Shown here: positions 56,268 to 64,000 of the stretch, in pieces
How positions within the stretch are numbered: the stretch's first letter is position 1
Layout: each line of letters opens with the position of its first letter
Assembly (NCBI RefSeq): GCF_028368935.1
Contig: NZ_JAQNDK010000001.1
Coordinates: forward strand, 2,170,001 to 2,234,000
DNA: 64,000 nt
Direction of reading: 5' to 3'
Origin: Sorangium aterium
GTDB taxonomy: Bacteria > Myxococcota_A > Polyangia > Polyangiales > Polyangiaceae
Position numbers and translations under genes: made by a program
Notes under the pieces: generated by a model
The model's input: only the letters and a program-made list of their open reading frames with translations
The model's database searches: none
Told to the model about the DNA's origin: nothing

Positions 56268-58246
56268 CGTCGACTCTCCTCCAAGTTCACCAAAATCCGC
56301 GTCGCTTCGGGGTCGAAAGGCCGGACGCGCAAGGCACGCCGTAGAAAGCCCAGGCCTTGCGCCGATTCGCCCCTTCGCAGGGCGATCAACGCCATGAGAT
56401 TCAGGCTCCCGACGTCGTCGTCCTGGGAAATCAGGCTCTGCCGGGCGAGCCGCTCGGCGGCATCGAGCTCACCCGCCGCGAAGCGAAGACGCGCTTCGAG
56501 GGCCCGGGCTTGCGGCGTGTCGAGGCTCGCGAGCGTACGCTCCGCTTGCTCGAACTGACCGAGCACGCCGTGCAACGTGGCCAGGCTCAGACGTGCCGCG
56601 GCGTGCACCTTTGGGGAATCCGCGAAGCGCTGCCCCAGCTGGACCAAGGTGCGGTCCGTCTCGCTGGCTTCACGGAACGGCTGCTCCGCGACGCCGGGCG
56701 TGAGGTCGCGGCGAGCAAACAGCACCTCCGAGCCGTCCGTGTAGAGTAGCTTCCAATCAGCGCTCGCGTAGAGGTGGCCAATCAAGCGCTGGTAGCGCTC
56801 GGGGAACATCACCGGCAAGACCACGTAGGCGAAGGAATGGCGCGCCTGAAAAGCTTCGAAACGCTCTGGCTCGTCCGCGAGCCTCAGGTATTCGGCAAAC
56901 TCGTCGGCGGTGCGCAACACGAGCCGAGTGTCAATGTACGGCCGAAACCGCGGATAGAGCCGCCAGATCAGGTAGCCTCCGTGATGATCGGCCGCAAAGA
57001 CGTCGCCCCCGGGCAGCGCGTCGAGGCGCGCAGCGCTCTCGGCCGGCACCCGGAACGGGCTCGGATCCGCCAGCGGCGGCTCGCGCGCCGCCGCCGACGC
57101 CGAGACGAGCAGCAGCGCGCTCAGGAGCACCGCGTTGAGACCCACCGCCACGCGCACGCCCGCGCGGCGAAAGCTCGAGACACAAAGCCGCCGGAGCGCC
57201 GGGGCCAGATTGACCGCGAAGATCGGCGCCACGACCCAGTACAGCAGGAGCACGTTGCGGTTGCTCATCAGCGCCAGCCCGGCGAAGCCGAGCAGCAGCA
57301 GCGCATGGCTCAGTCTCAAGCGGCGCCCGGCCAGGAGCACGGACAGAGCGAGCAGCGCCAAACACCATTTGAAGTGCCAGAACTCGCCGTCTGACAGGCG
57401 TTCGAGCTCGAAGGGCGGCAGGTTCTCCGCCACGTCGTGGGCGAAGACCTGGTGCTCGCCGGGCAACAAGCGCCCGAGCAGCAGCGCCGGCAACGCTGCG
57501 CCGCGCAAGCCAAACGGCGTGAGACACGTCGCCAGCAAACACCCCCCTAGCGTCGCGAACAGCTGCTGTACCCGCGCCCACGGTGCCAGCGCACCGGCGT
57601 GTTCGCGCGCAAACGGCCACGCACGCGTCTGGCCAAAGCTCGCCCAGCCGAGCGCCGCCACCGCGTACGCCGCGATCACCGCGGGGCCAAGCGCCGAAAG
57701 GCCCTGGAAATTCGCCCAAACCAGCTGCGCCAAGGGCAATAGCAGCAGGTGCCGGACCCGGCCGTCGCGCCGAAAGCGCTCGAGCGCGAACCAGAAGAAC
57801 GCGAGCAGGACGAGCGTGCCTATCACGGGCCGGACGAGCAAGAGCGAGCGAGCCGCCAGGAGCCCGCCGACCAGCGACGTCACGAGGAGCCCCCTCGCCC
57901 ACGAGCCGCGCCGCGCTTCGAGCGCGAAGTAGAGGAAGCCCGCGCCCAGGCCGATCAGCGCGCACTTGACCAGAACAAGCCCGACGAGGCCGACCGCCTG
58001 GTGCACCGCGTACACCGCGAGCTGAAAAAGCCAGTGCACGTCGACCCAGGCACGCCCTTGCGCGCTGACCGAGAAGGGATCGGTGAACAGGAGCCCACGC
58101 CGAGCGACCATTTCGCGACCTGCCGCGAGGTGCCACCAGATGTCACCGTCGGCCGAAGGCGCGAGCCCCGTCGAGGCCGCACCCAGGCCGAGCAACGCCG
58201 CGACGAGCGGCGTGCGATGGCGGAGCAGGGCGGCGACGGGCAACAT
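56264..58246 (-). CDS. GT-C-like polytopic membrane protein with C-terminal TPRs
   Basis: 660 residues from the ATG at 58246 (GAGAAG five bases upstream; a GTG at 58252 is the alternative). About ten transmembrane helices. The first extracytoplasmic loop has DGDIWWHLAAGREM, a DxD-type acidic motif in the position used by GT-C glycosyltransferases; the DGDxWWHLxxG block recurs in uncharacterised bacterial membrane proteins. A periplasmic part follows (YIDTRLVLRTADEFAEYLRL), then ~130 residues of TPR-like helices. It is the likely user of the lipid-P-sugar made by the cluster GT2. Acceptor unknown. Confidence 0.8.
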   Translation of the reverse strand: MLPVAALLRHRTPLVAALLGLGAASTGLAPSADGDIWWHLAAGREMVARRGLLFTDPFSVSAQGRAWVDVHWLFQLAVYAVHQAVGLVGLVLVKCALIGLGAGFLYFALEARRGSWARGLLVTSLVGGLLAARSLLLVRPVIGTLVLLAFFWFALERFRRDGRVRHLLLLPLAQLVWANFQGLSALGPAVIAAYAVAALGWASFGQTRAWPFAREHAGALAPWARVQQLFATLGGCLLATCLTPFGLRGAALPALLLGRLLPGEHQVFAHDVAENLPPFELERLSDGEFWHFKWCLALLALSVLLAGRRLRLSHALLLLGFAGLALMSNRNVLLLYWVVAPIFAVNLAPALRRLCVSSFRRAGVRVAVGLNAVLLSALLLVSASAAAREPPLADPSPFRVPAESAARLDALPGGDVFAADHHGGYLIWRLYPRFRPYIDTRLVLRTADEFAEYLRLADEPERFEAFQARHSFAYVVLPVMFPERYQRLIGHLYASADWKLLYTDGSEVLFARRDLTPGVAEQPFREASETDRTLVQLGQRFADSPKVHAAARLSLATLHGVLGQFEQAERTLASLDTPQARALEARLRFAAGELDAAERLARQSLISQDDDVGSLNLMALIALRRGESAQGLGFLRRALRVRPFDPEATRILVNLEESRR

Positions 58247-58255
58247 GACCACTTC

Positions 58256-59317
58256 TCAGAACGGTGAGACGGTGAAGCCGATGCCTGCCGTCCACGGCTG
58301 CAGGCTCGCGCCCTGGCTGCTGCTCTCGGCGCCGTCGACGACTCCGCGCTTGTCCCAGCCGAGCGGCAGCGACACGCCCCCCAGGATCGCCAGCCAGGCG
58401 TTCGACCACTCCACGGCGAGCGTGCCGGTGACTGCCCACAGCTGCACCTCCTGGTCAAGCCCACGGTCACGATCCGCACCGAAGAAATGCGACAGCGACA
58501 GGCCGAGCGACGGCACCAGCGGCCCCCAGAAATAGCCCGAGTAGCCGTAGATCGCGGCCGCCGGTGCGCGGTAGTTGCCCAGCTCGTTTTCCCCGCCGCG
58601 GTAGCCGAACGAGCCGCCCAGCACGATCAGCCCCCACGTCTTGTCGATCGTATGGTCGAGCGTCAGGCTGCCGCTCACCTTGCCAAGGCCAAGCTGCTTT
58701 TCCTGCGTGAGATAGTCGTTCTTGTACTGGGCGTCGTGCACGCCGGTCGGGACACCGACCTGCAACGTCAGGCTGGTAGAGTTGATCTCGCCGAAGCGCC
58801 GCGTGACGAACCCCGCGACGTCGCCCACGCCGGAGTTCGAGACGTCCACGGGCAGGCCGTAGTAGTCGCGGTAGTACTTGTAGAGCAGCGGAACCACGAG
58901 CCCCACATTCCATTTCTCGTTCAAATTACGCGAAACTTGAGGGCTGAGGCTGAGGTTGTAGCCGTCGTCCAGGTGAGTGTACGTGCCGAGTGTTTGCTGC
59001 TCGAATAGCCCCCCGGTCACGCTGTGGCCGATCCACTTGATTCCGCCCCCCGCGCCCGTGGAGCTACCGGCTCCGCAGCCGCCGATCGTCTCCCAGCTCG
59101 AGAGCAGGCCTTCCAGCCGTGAAACTCGTAAAGACAGCGCTGGTCCGAGCTCGGCGAGCGCGTCGCCTCGCTCGCCGAGAGTCGCCTCCAGGCGGGCCAC
59201 TCGCGCATCGTTTTGCCGAGCCGCGCGCTCGGCCGCAATGAACGGAAAGCTGGCGACCGCGGCCAAACCACATGTGACCAGCCAGGCGCCCGGGACACGT
59301 AGTCGTCTGAAGTTCAA
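58256..59317 (-). CDS. Outer-membrane beta-barrel protein
   Basis: 353 residues. The TTG at 59317 is chosen because GGGAGAAA lies five bases upstream and a signal peptide follows (VPGAWLVTCGLAAVASFPF); the frame is open to 59368. A short coiled-coil-like segment (~28-70) precedes alternating strands with aromatic girdles (GYNLSLSPQVSRNLNEKWNVGLVVPLLYKYY, SLTLQVGVPTG, LSLSHFFGADRD), and the protein ends in Phe, the outer-membrane sorting signal. It resembles the transporter/MetA-like barrels. It could export or anchor the glycan product, or sense it; direct evidence is lacking. Confidence 0.78.
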   Translation of the reverse strand: MNFRRLRVPGAWLVTCGLAAVASFPFIAAERAARQNDARVARLEATLGERGDALAELGPALSLRVSRLEGLLSSWETIGGCGAGSSTGAGGGIKWIGHSVTGGLFEQQTLGTYTHLDDGYNLSLSPQVSRNLNEKWNVGLVVPLLYKYYRDYYGLPVDVSNSGVGDVAGFVTRRFGEINSTSLTLQVGVPTGVHDAQYKNDYLTQEKQLGLGKVSGSLTLDHTIDKTWGLIVLGGSFGYRGGENELGNYRAPAAAIYGYSGYFWGPLVPSLGLSLSHFFGADRDRGLDQEVQLWAVTGTLAVEWSNAWLAILGGVSLPLGWDKRGVVDGAESSSQGASLQPWTAGIGFTVSPF

Positions 59318-59340
59318 TCGAGTTTCTCCCGAGCGCAAGG

Positions 59341-59790
59341 TCAAGCTGGGTCGACCTGGAGGCACCAATAGCGAACGCTCCCGCGATCCGTAGCGGCATA
59401 TTCGTCTACGAGTGCACCTTTCCAGATGGCTTTCAGATCAGCCGTCAACTTCATCGTGTGAACGTCGCCTTGGTTGAAGCTGCGCAGCTTGCCGCCGACC
59501 TGCTCCTTCATTTTGTCCTTGATCTTGGAGCGCGGCACGAGCGGCTTGTAGTGCGCGACAAGGATGAACTGCTTGTCGAGCGGCCCGCCCTGGACCTGGT
59601 AGCGCATCACGTAGGCGTAATCGTACAGGTCATCGGGGGGCATCTTGGAGGGAATTTCAACGAGCTTTGCCGTCAATTCCAGGGGTGCCACCCCGTCCGC
59701 CCGGGCGCTCCGCTCGACACCGGCTACGGCGAGCAGCAGCATGCTCATAAACGCTTGGCGACCAAAGTGGCGTCGGCTCGAATGCATCAT
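59341..59790 (-). CDS. Exported protein with Tat-like signal, first gene of the cluster
   Basis: 149 residues from the ATG at 59790 (a second ATG follows directly). The N-terminus MMHSSRRHFGRQAFMSMLL has a twin-arginine SRRHF motif before a hydrophobic core cut near ARA, suggesting Tat export as a folded protein. The mature part is beta/alpha mixed: APLELTAKLVEIPSKMPPDD, YDYAYVMRYQVQGG, HYKPLVPRSK, GDVHTMKLTADL. No family named. It leads the minus-strand operon, and its stop lies 23 bases before the barrel gene start. Confidence 0.7.
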   Translation of the reverse strand: MMHSSRRHFGRQAFMSMLLLAVAGVERSARADGVAPLELTAKLVEIPSKMPPDDLYDYAYVMRYQVQGGPLDKQFILVAHYKPLVPRSKIKDKMKEQVGGKLRSFNQGDVHTMKLTADLKAIWKGALVDEYAATDRGSVRYWCLQVDPA

Positions 59791-59952
59791 CGTCGAAGAA
59801 TAGGGCGAGAAAGGTCGATCTCGCAACAAGGCACGCGCCGATTCTCGAAATGAAGCAACCCACGCCGGAGATCGCTCCAGGCTGTCGGCATCTTTCCACC
59901 GTGAGGGCAGCACCACCGCTGGTAATTTACGGCGGGGTGCGCGAGAGCCGCC

Positions 59953-60096
59953 ATGGTGACCGAGCCAAGCAGCATCGCCCGCTTCCTCTCCGCGCTCGGC
60001 GAGCCGACCGACGTTCCTGGTCGCTCACCCGACCGGGGACCGCCGTACTGGAAGAACACCGTCCTGCGCCACAAGGCGCTCGGCGACGCCGCGTAG
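59953..60096 (+). mobile_element. Probable transposase 3' fragment
   Basis: A 47-codon frame reads SIARFLSALGEPTDVP then RSPDRGPPYWKNTVL and ends in TAG. It resembles the C-terminal end of IS91/IS801-like or related transposases (helical block ending LGLPT/LGEPT followed by RGPP). An in-frame stop lies nine codons before the ATG, so no upstream catalytic part remains. Identification is from motif memory and should be searched. Confidence 0.35.
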
Positions 60097-60422
60097 CGCA
60101 TCGCGACAACATCCCGGGCCAGATCAACGCCCGGAGGGCGAGGTGTGCCCGCGGCACGCCGACGCGCCCCTTATCTCGCTCTGCGCCGGCTGCCGTAGGA
60201 AGATCCTCGCGGATCAGGAGCGGCCTTAGGCCAAGGTGACCCTCATAGGGATCAACCCGATCGGTAGCTCGTTCATTGAGGCGCTGCCCGACCTCTCCGG
60301 CCGATTCCGGATCATCCAGATGGCTCACCAGAAGGACGTCAAGATCGCCGAGCTGATCATCAAAGGAGAGCAAGCGGCGAACATCCGATTCACGCATCGC
60401 GATGAGCTCATCACGGTGCGAC

Positions 60423-60659
60423 ATGAGCCCGGGCGGCAGGCGGCTCGAGCTCGTCTCCGCCGGCACCTTCGGCGCGCCCGCGCGGCAATGGGTGCCGGGA
60501 TACCCGCTCCAGTACAATCTCCTCCTGTTCTCCGGGGGGACGATGACGGTCGAGACGCGCTGCCGCGAGGAGGTGAATGGCGCGTGGCGGCACGACGCCA
60601 GGTGGCTGCAGGGGACGAGCAGAGACCCGTTGCCTCGGTATCAGATCCGGCTGGAGTGA
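60423..60659 (+). pseudogene. 3' fragment of a metallophosphoesterase gene
   Basis: A 78-codon frame from the ATG at 60423 reads GGRRLELVSAGTFGAP, YPLQYNLLLFSGGTMTVETR and W-x-DARWLQG, then a PRYQIRLE end. This pattern matches the C-terminal beta region of calcineurin-like metallophosphoesterases. The N-terminal metal-binding motifs (DxH, GDxxD, GNHE) are absent upstream in any frame, so the gene is truncated. Whether the short frame is translated is unknown. Confidence 0.5.
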
Positions 60660-60692
60660 CGCGCCGCCCGCTGCCCGGCGCGCGCCGCCGCC

Positions 60693-61667
60693 TCAGATCA
60701 CCCGGTCGACGAGCGGCTCCCCCCGCTCGAACCGCCGCAGGTTCGCCAGGAAATGCTCGACCTGCGCCATCGGCTCTTCGCGCCGCCCGCCAGCTGTGTG
60801 CGGCGTGATGGTGCAGCCCGGGGCGCGCCAGAGCGGGTGCTCCGGCGGCAGCGGCTCGGGATCCGTCACGTCGATGTACGCGCCCGCGATGCGGCGCGCC
60901 TCGAGCGCCTCGAGCAGCGCGGCCTGGTCCACCGTGACGCCCCGGCCGACGTTGTAGAACCACGCGTCCGGCCGCATCCGCCCGAGCAGCGCGGCCGAGA
61001 CCAGCCGCCGCGTGCCCTCGGCCTCGGGCAGGCTCGAGACCACGTGATCCGCCCAGGCGAAGGCGTCGCCCAGCTCCTCCCTCACGACCACGCGGAAGGG
61101 CTCGCCGCCGCGGGGGCGGGCGCGCAGGACGCGCAGATCCACATCGAACGGGGCGAGCAGCTCGGCCAGGCGGCGGCCGATGGCGCCGAAGCCGAGGAGG
61201 AGCACCCGCCGGCCGCGCAGGAGCGCGCTCCTCGACCGCACGGAGGCGTCGGGCCAGCCGCGCGGACCGAGCTGGTTCTCGAGGCACTCGGGCAGCCGCC
61301 GCGAGGCCGAGAGCAGGAACGCGAGCGCGTGCTCCGCGCAGGGATCGGCGTAGACACCGCTGCTCGTCGTCAGGGCGGCGCCGCGGGCGGCGAGCGCGGC
61401 GCGCACGGCCGCCACGTCGTAGCGGGCATACCCCGCGGTGCTGAGGTGCACCCAGCGGAGCCGCGGCGCCGCGCACACGTCGTCCGGGTGCGGCTGGCCG
61501 AAGACGACCTCGGCGCCCAGGACGAGCGGATCCGGCTCGACGACGGCGAGGTTCTTCGCCGAGCGCGCCGCGGCCAGCTCGAGCGCGTGCGGCGCGACGC
61601 CCTCCGAGAGCGAGCGCGCCGCCTCCGCCGGCAGAACAACGGTGCTCGCGATGATCAGCCGATCCAC
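60693..61667 (-). CDS. D-2-hydroxyacid dehydrogenase family protein
   Basis: 324 residues from the GTG at 61667, preceded by GGGGGAGG. The NAD-binding fold has [14 protein letters not shown] (GxGxxG), with an Arg at the usual 2' phosphate position (RARPRGG), which leaves NADP use possible. Catalytic residues: Arg in NVGRGVTVD, Glu in [12 protein letters not shown], His in TPHTAGG, all present. N-terminal half is the substrate domain. Reaction: reversible reduction of a 2-keto acid to a D-2-hydroxy acid. It lies 14 bases after the aldo/keto reductase gene and is probably co-transcribed with it. Substrate unknown. Confidence 0.9.
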   Translation of the reverse strand: MDRLIIASTVVLPAEAARSLSEGVAPHALELAAARSAKNLAVVEPDPLVLGAEVVFGQPHPDDVCAAPRLRWVHLSTAGYARYDVAAVRAALAARGAALTTSSGVYADPCAEHALAFLLSASRRLPECLENQLGPRGWPDASVRSRSALLRGRRVLLLGFGAIGRRLAELLAPFDVDLRVLRARPRGGEPFRVVVREELGDAFAWADHVVSSLPEAEGTRRLVSAALLGRMRPDAWFYNVGRGVTVDQAALLEALEARRIAGAYIDVTDPEPLPPEHPLWRAPGCTITPHTAGGRREEPMAQVEHFLANLRRFERGEPLVDRVI

Positions 61668-61681
61668 CGACGCCTCCCCCC

Positions 61682-62467
61682 TCACCCGTGCACGGCGCGC
61701 CCGAACTCCCGCATCCACGCCTCCTCGTCGGCGGTGAGCGGGCCCTTCGCGAGCGCGTCGAGGTTCGCCTCCACCTCGGCGCGGCTCTTCGGCCCCGTCA
61801 GCGCGAGATCCACGTGCGGGCTGGAGAGCTGGAATCGATAGCAGTCGCCGGCCGTCATCGCCGGGCGATCCCAGCCCGTCGGCTGCTTCAGCAGCCGACG
61901 CCACGCCGTCGCCGTGTAGGCGAGGATGCTCGGCTTCGCGTCGCGCACGCGCGGGAAGATGTCACGCTCCGCGCCGGGGTGCGCGGCGTTGTAGCGGATC
62001 ATGAGCAGGTCGAGCGGCGACGATTCGGCCAGGCTGCCTGCCCGCGCGCGGTCGTGGATGCTCACCCCGAGCGCCCGCACCTTGCCGCTCTCGCGCAGGT
62101 GCACGAGCTCGCGCTCGGTCGCGCTCGTCCAGGCAGACCCGACGCCGAGCCAGCCGAGCAGATAGACATCGAGGTGGTCGGTCCCGAGCTCCCGGAGCAG
62201 CTTCTCGGCGCCCCGGCGCACGCCCCAGCCGAACCAGCCGGCCTGCGCGAAGCCGACCACCGCCACGCTGTCGCGGCGCCCCTTCAGCGCCTCGCGCAGC
62301 GGGTTGCCGAGCCCGCCCGAGCGCATCGTCCAGAGGAAGAGGTTGACGCCCCGGTCCATCGCCGCGCGCACCCCGCCCTCGTCGATGCCGTAGTTCGCCG
62401 CGAGCCCGAGCCGGAAGATGCGCTTGCCGCGAAAGGCGGTCGGCGCGCGGTGGAGCCAGTCGTCCAT
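61682..62467 (-). CDS. Aldo/keto reductase family protein
   Basis: 261 residues from the ATG at 62467, shorter than typical ~300-residue members. Recognisable features: [29 protein letters not shown] (N-terminal strand with the Tyr-Gly pair), [34 protein letters not shown], and C-terminal [20 protein letters not shown]-barrel NADPH-dependent carbonyl reductase is the expected role. The Asp and His of the usual Asp-Tyr-Lys-His tetrad are not obvious, so activity is uncertain. Operon with the 2-hydroxyacid dehydrogenase. Confidence 0.85.
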   Translation of the reverse strand: MDDWLHRAPTAFRGKRIFRLGLAANYGIDEGGVRAAMDRGVNLFLWTMRSGGLGNPLREALKGRRDSVAVVGFAQAGWFGWGVRRGAEKLLRELGTDHLDVYLLGWLGVGSAWTSATERELVHLRESGKVRALGVSIHDRARAGSLAESSPLDLLMIRYNAAHPGAERDIFPRVRDAKPSILAYTATAWRRLLKQPTGWDRPAMTAGDCYRFQLSSPHVDLALTGPKSRAEVEANLDALAKGPLTADEEAWMREFGRAVHG

Positions 62468-62569
62468 GGGCCGGATCTTACATCACCTCCGTCGATGTCA
62501 CCGGCTCCGGGGCGCCGCACATTCGCCGCCCACGGCCGCCCCGACCTGTGCGAGACTCCCGGGCCACCG

Positions 62570-64000
62570 ATGGGCCAGGACTCGCCTCCCCGGTGCGCCG
62601 GCTGCAGCGCTCCGCTCCCGGAGAACGCCCGCTTCTGCCCCTCGTGCGGCCGGCTCGTCACCGCCCCGGATCCCGGCCCGGCCCTCGCCCCGACGGCGTT
62701 CCCCGCGACGCAGCCCGGCGCCGTCGGGCTGCCGCCAACCTCCCTGCCGCTGCCGCCGGTGCGGCTCTTGCCCGGGACGGAGATCAGCGTCTATCGCATC
62801 GAGTCGACGCTCGGCGAGGGCGGCATGGGCGTCGTCTACCGCGCTTACGACCGGGCGCGCGAGCGCATCGTGGCCGTCAAATGCCTGCACTCGAACCTCT
62901 GCGGCAACCCGGAGATCCGGCGGCGGTTCGCGCGGGAAGCGCGGGTGCTCCGCTCCTGGAGCCACGACAACGTGGTCGCCGTCTACGATTTCGTCGAGCG
63001 CGATCACCTGCTCGCGATCGTCATGGAGTACGTCGACGGGTCGACGCTGGTGCGGCACCTCGAGCGGTGGCGCGGACGCATCCCCTTCCAGGAGATCCGC
63101 GCGCTGTTCGGCGGCGTCCTCGAGGCGATGGACGAGGGGCACCGCATGGGCATCATCCACCGCGACCTCAAGCCCGACAACATCCTCGTCACGACCGGGA
63201 AAGACGGCCTCTCCCCCAAGATCGTCGACTTCGGCATCGCCAAGATCCTGGAGGGGACGACGTACACGCTGAGCGGCGCGTTCCTCGGGACGTGTTGTTA
63301 CATGTCGCCCGAGCAGGTGAAGAGCCCCCACGCCGCGGATCGGCGCTCGGACATCTACTCTCTCGGCGTGACGCTCTACAAGCTGACGACAGGGCAGGTG
63401 CCGTTCGACAGCCCCAACCACTTCGCCGTGATGATGGCCCACGTCGCCGACGCCCCGGCGCCCCCCTCGTCGCTGCGCCCCGACATCCCGCCGGCCCTCG
63501 ACCGGCTCGTGCTCGACGCGCTGTCGAAGGACCCGGCAGGGCGGCCGGCGTCGTGCGCGGAGTTCCGGGCGCGGCTCGACGAGGCGCTCTCGGAGTTCTC
63601 GCCCGCCCCGTCGCGGCCCTCGTCCGATGGGCGCGAGCTCGCGCCGACGGTCCGCGAGAAGACCGGCGAGCAGATGATCCTCGTCCCCGGCGGGCCGTTC
63701 CTGAGCGGGCAGCAGCGCAGGAAGGTCCATGTCGACGCCTTCTACATGGATCGCACGCCGGTCACGAACCGCCAGTTCAAGGCGTTCCTCGACGTGACCG
63801 GGTATCGCCCCGACGACGACGACGCGAGCCGGCTCCTCGCCCATTTCAGGCGCGGCGAGATCCCCGCGGGCCTCGAGGACCACCCGGTGGTGTACGTGTC
63901 GTGGGACGACGCGCGGGCCTACGCCAACTGGGCCGGCAAGCGCCTGCCGACCGAGGCCGAGTGGGAGAAGGCCGCGCGCGGCACCGACGGCCGCAAATAC
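62570..64000 (+). CDS. Zinc-ribbon Ser/Thr kinase fused to an FGE/SUMF1-type domain, 3' partial
   Basis: The frame from the ATG at 62570 is open to the window end: 477 residues seen, incomplete. Residues 9-26 form a zinc ribbon (CAGC ... CPSC). A Pro-rich linker leads to a kinase domain with [29 protein letters not shown] and DFGIAK, complete in motifs. After ~365 comes the formylglycine-generating-enzyme (SUMF1) fold: [59 protein letters not shown]1 domains fused to kinases are usually sensors or binding modules rather than sulfatase maturases. Divergent from the aldo/keto reductase gene (102 bases). No strong ribosome-binding site. Confidence 0.92.
   Translation, partial: MGQDSPPRCAGCSAPLPENARFCPSCGRLVTAPDPGPALAPTAFPATQPGAVGLPPTSLPLPPVRLLPGTEISVYRIESTLGEGGMGVVYRAYDRARERIVAVKCLHSNLCGNPEIRRRFAREARVLRSWSHDNVVAVYDFVERDHLLAIVMEYVDGSTLVRHLERWRGRIPFQEIRALFGGVLEAMDEGHRMGIIHRDLKPDNILVTTGKDGLSPKIVDFGIAKILEGTTYTLSGAFLGTCCYMSPEQVKSPHAADRRSDIYSLGVTLYKLTTGQVPFDSPNHFAVMMAHVADAPAPPSSLRPDIPPALDRLVLDALSKDPAGRPASCAEFRARLDEALSEFSPAPSRPSSDGRELAPTVREKTGEQMILVPGGPFLSGQQRRKVHVDAFYMDRTPVTNRQFKAFLDVTGYRPDDDDASRLLAHFRRGEIPAGLEDHPVVYVSWDDARAYANWAGKRLPTEAEWEKAARGTDGRKY

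Larger units (their letters stand above)
59791..60692. other. Gene-poor region with decayed coding fragments
   Basis: 902 bases upstream of the glycan operon, so its promoter should lie at the 59791-59950 end. The rest contains frames that look like tails of lost genes: a transposase-like tail (59953-60096), a fragment ending at 60229 with C-x2-H and C-x2-C pairs (CPRH, CAGC), a frame from a GTG at 60236 reading TLIGINPIGSSFIEALPDL, and a metallophosphoesterase tail (60423-60659). Confidence 0.55.

Noticed and set aside
45763-59790. Alginate biosynthesis operon
   Set aside because: Only the acetylation parts match; no Alg8/Alg44 synthase, AlgK/AlgE export or GDP-mannose dehydrogenase gene is present.
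60236-60808. 190-codon plus-strand gene
   Set aside because: Only the first ~60 codons look protein-like; the remainder is antisense to the dehydrogenase, so I describe it as a fragment.

Overview
The window looks like a piece of a large, very GC-rich myxobacterial chromosome of the Sorangium/Polyangium type. Support: strong GC bias at codon third positions, several eukaryotic-type Ser/Thr kinases with proline-rich tails, an FHA/sigma-54 activator, PEGA and TolB-TPR proteins, and many secreted Cys-rich, MopE-like, EGF-like and FG-GAP lipoproteins. This placement is inferred from gene content only; no rRNA or tRNA gene was seen.

Layout. 1-1068: end of a family-4 glycosyltransferase. 1217-7681: a Ser/Thr kinase and a 1,621-residue metzincin-type lipoprotein, both minus strand. 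7682-8447: a gene-free stretch with a striking 24-bp repeat/inverted-repeat array. 8448-12618: a small membrane protein and two tandem MopE-like lipoproteins. 13041-16297: a B12-binding-type radical SAM protein divergent from a Kef-type antiporter. 16329-19218: a two-gene signalling unit, kinase then FHA/sigma-54 activator. 19602-25854: YbjN-like protein, PspA/IM30, a P-type Ca2+-ATPase-like pump and a secreted repeat protein. 26160-33791: a DUF6544-like membrane protein, two paralogous Cys-rich lipoproteins, a TPR/PEGA protein divergent from an ECF sigma factor with a fused tail, and a hypothetical protein followed by 42-bp repeats. 34141-44231: three related modular lipoprotein genes. One is broken by an internal deletion with frameshift; two are tandem near-copies carrying animal-like EGF repeats and an FG-GAP propeller. 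A TolB/TPR regulator and two small secreted proteins lie among them.

45763-59790 is the most interesting part: twelve tightly packed minus-strand genes, many with 4-bp stop/start overlaps. They encode (in transcription order) a Tat-like exported protein, an outer-membrane barrel, a GT-C-like membrane protein with TPR, an acetylesterase-like lipoprotein, an MBOAT acyltransferase, an AlgJ/AlgX-like protein, an NAD-dependent epimerase, a PD40 propeller lipoprotein, an ArnA-type dehydrogenase/decarboxylase, a polyprenyl-phosphate-type GT2, a second, larger AlgX-like protein, and a SirB1/transglutaminase-like TPR lipoprotein. My inference is an envelope-localised system that builds and O-acetylates a glycan. 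It lacks the polymerase and export parts of alginate operons. It is bordered by decayed sequences: an IS21 IstA-like tail on one side, and a transposase-like tail plus a metallophosphoesterase tail on the other. That suggests acquisition or rearrangement as a block.

60693-62467 encodes a 2-hydroxyacid dehydrogenase and an aldo/keto reductase, probably co-transcribed. From 62570 a zinc-ribbon/kinase/SUMF1 fusion runs off the right edge.
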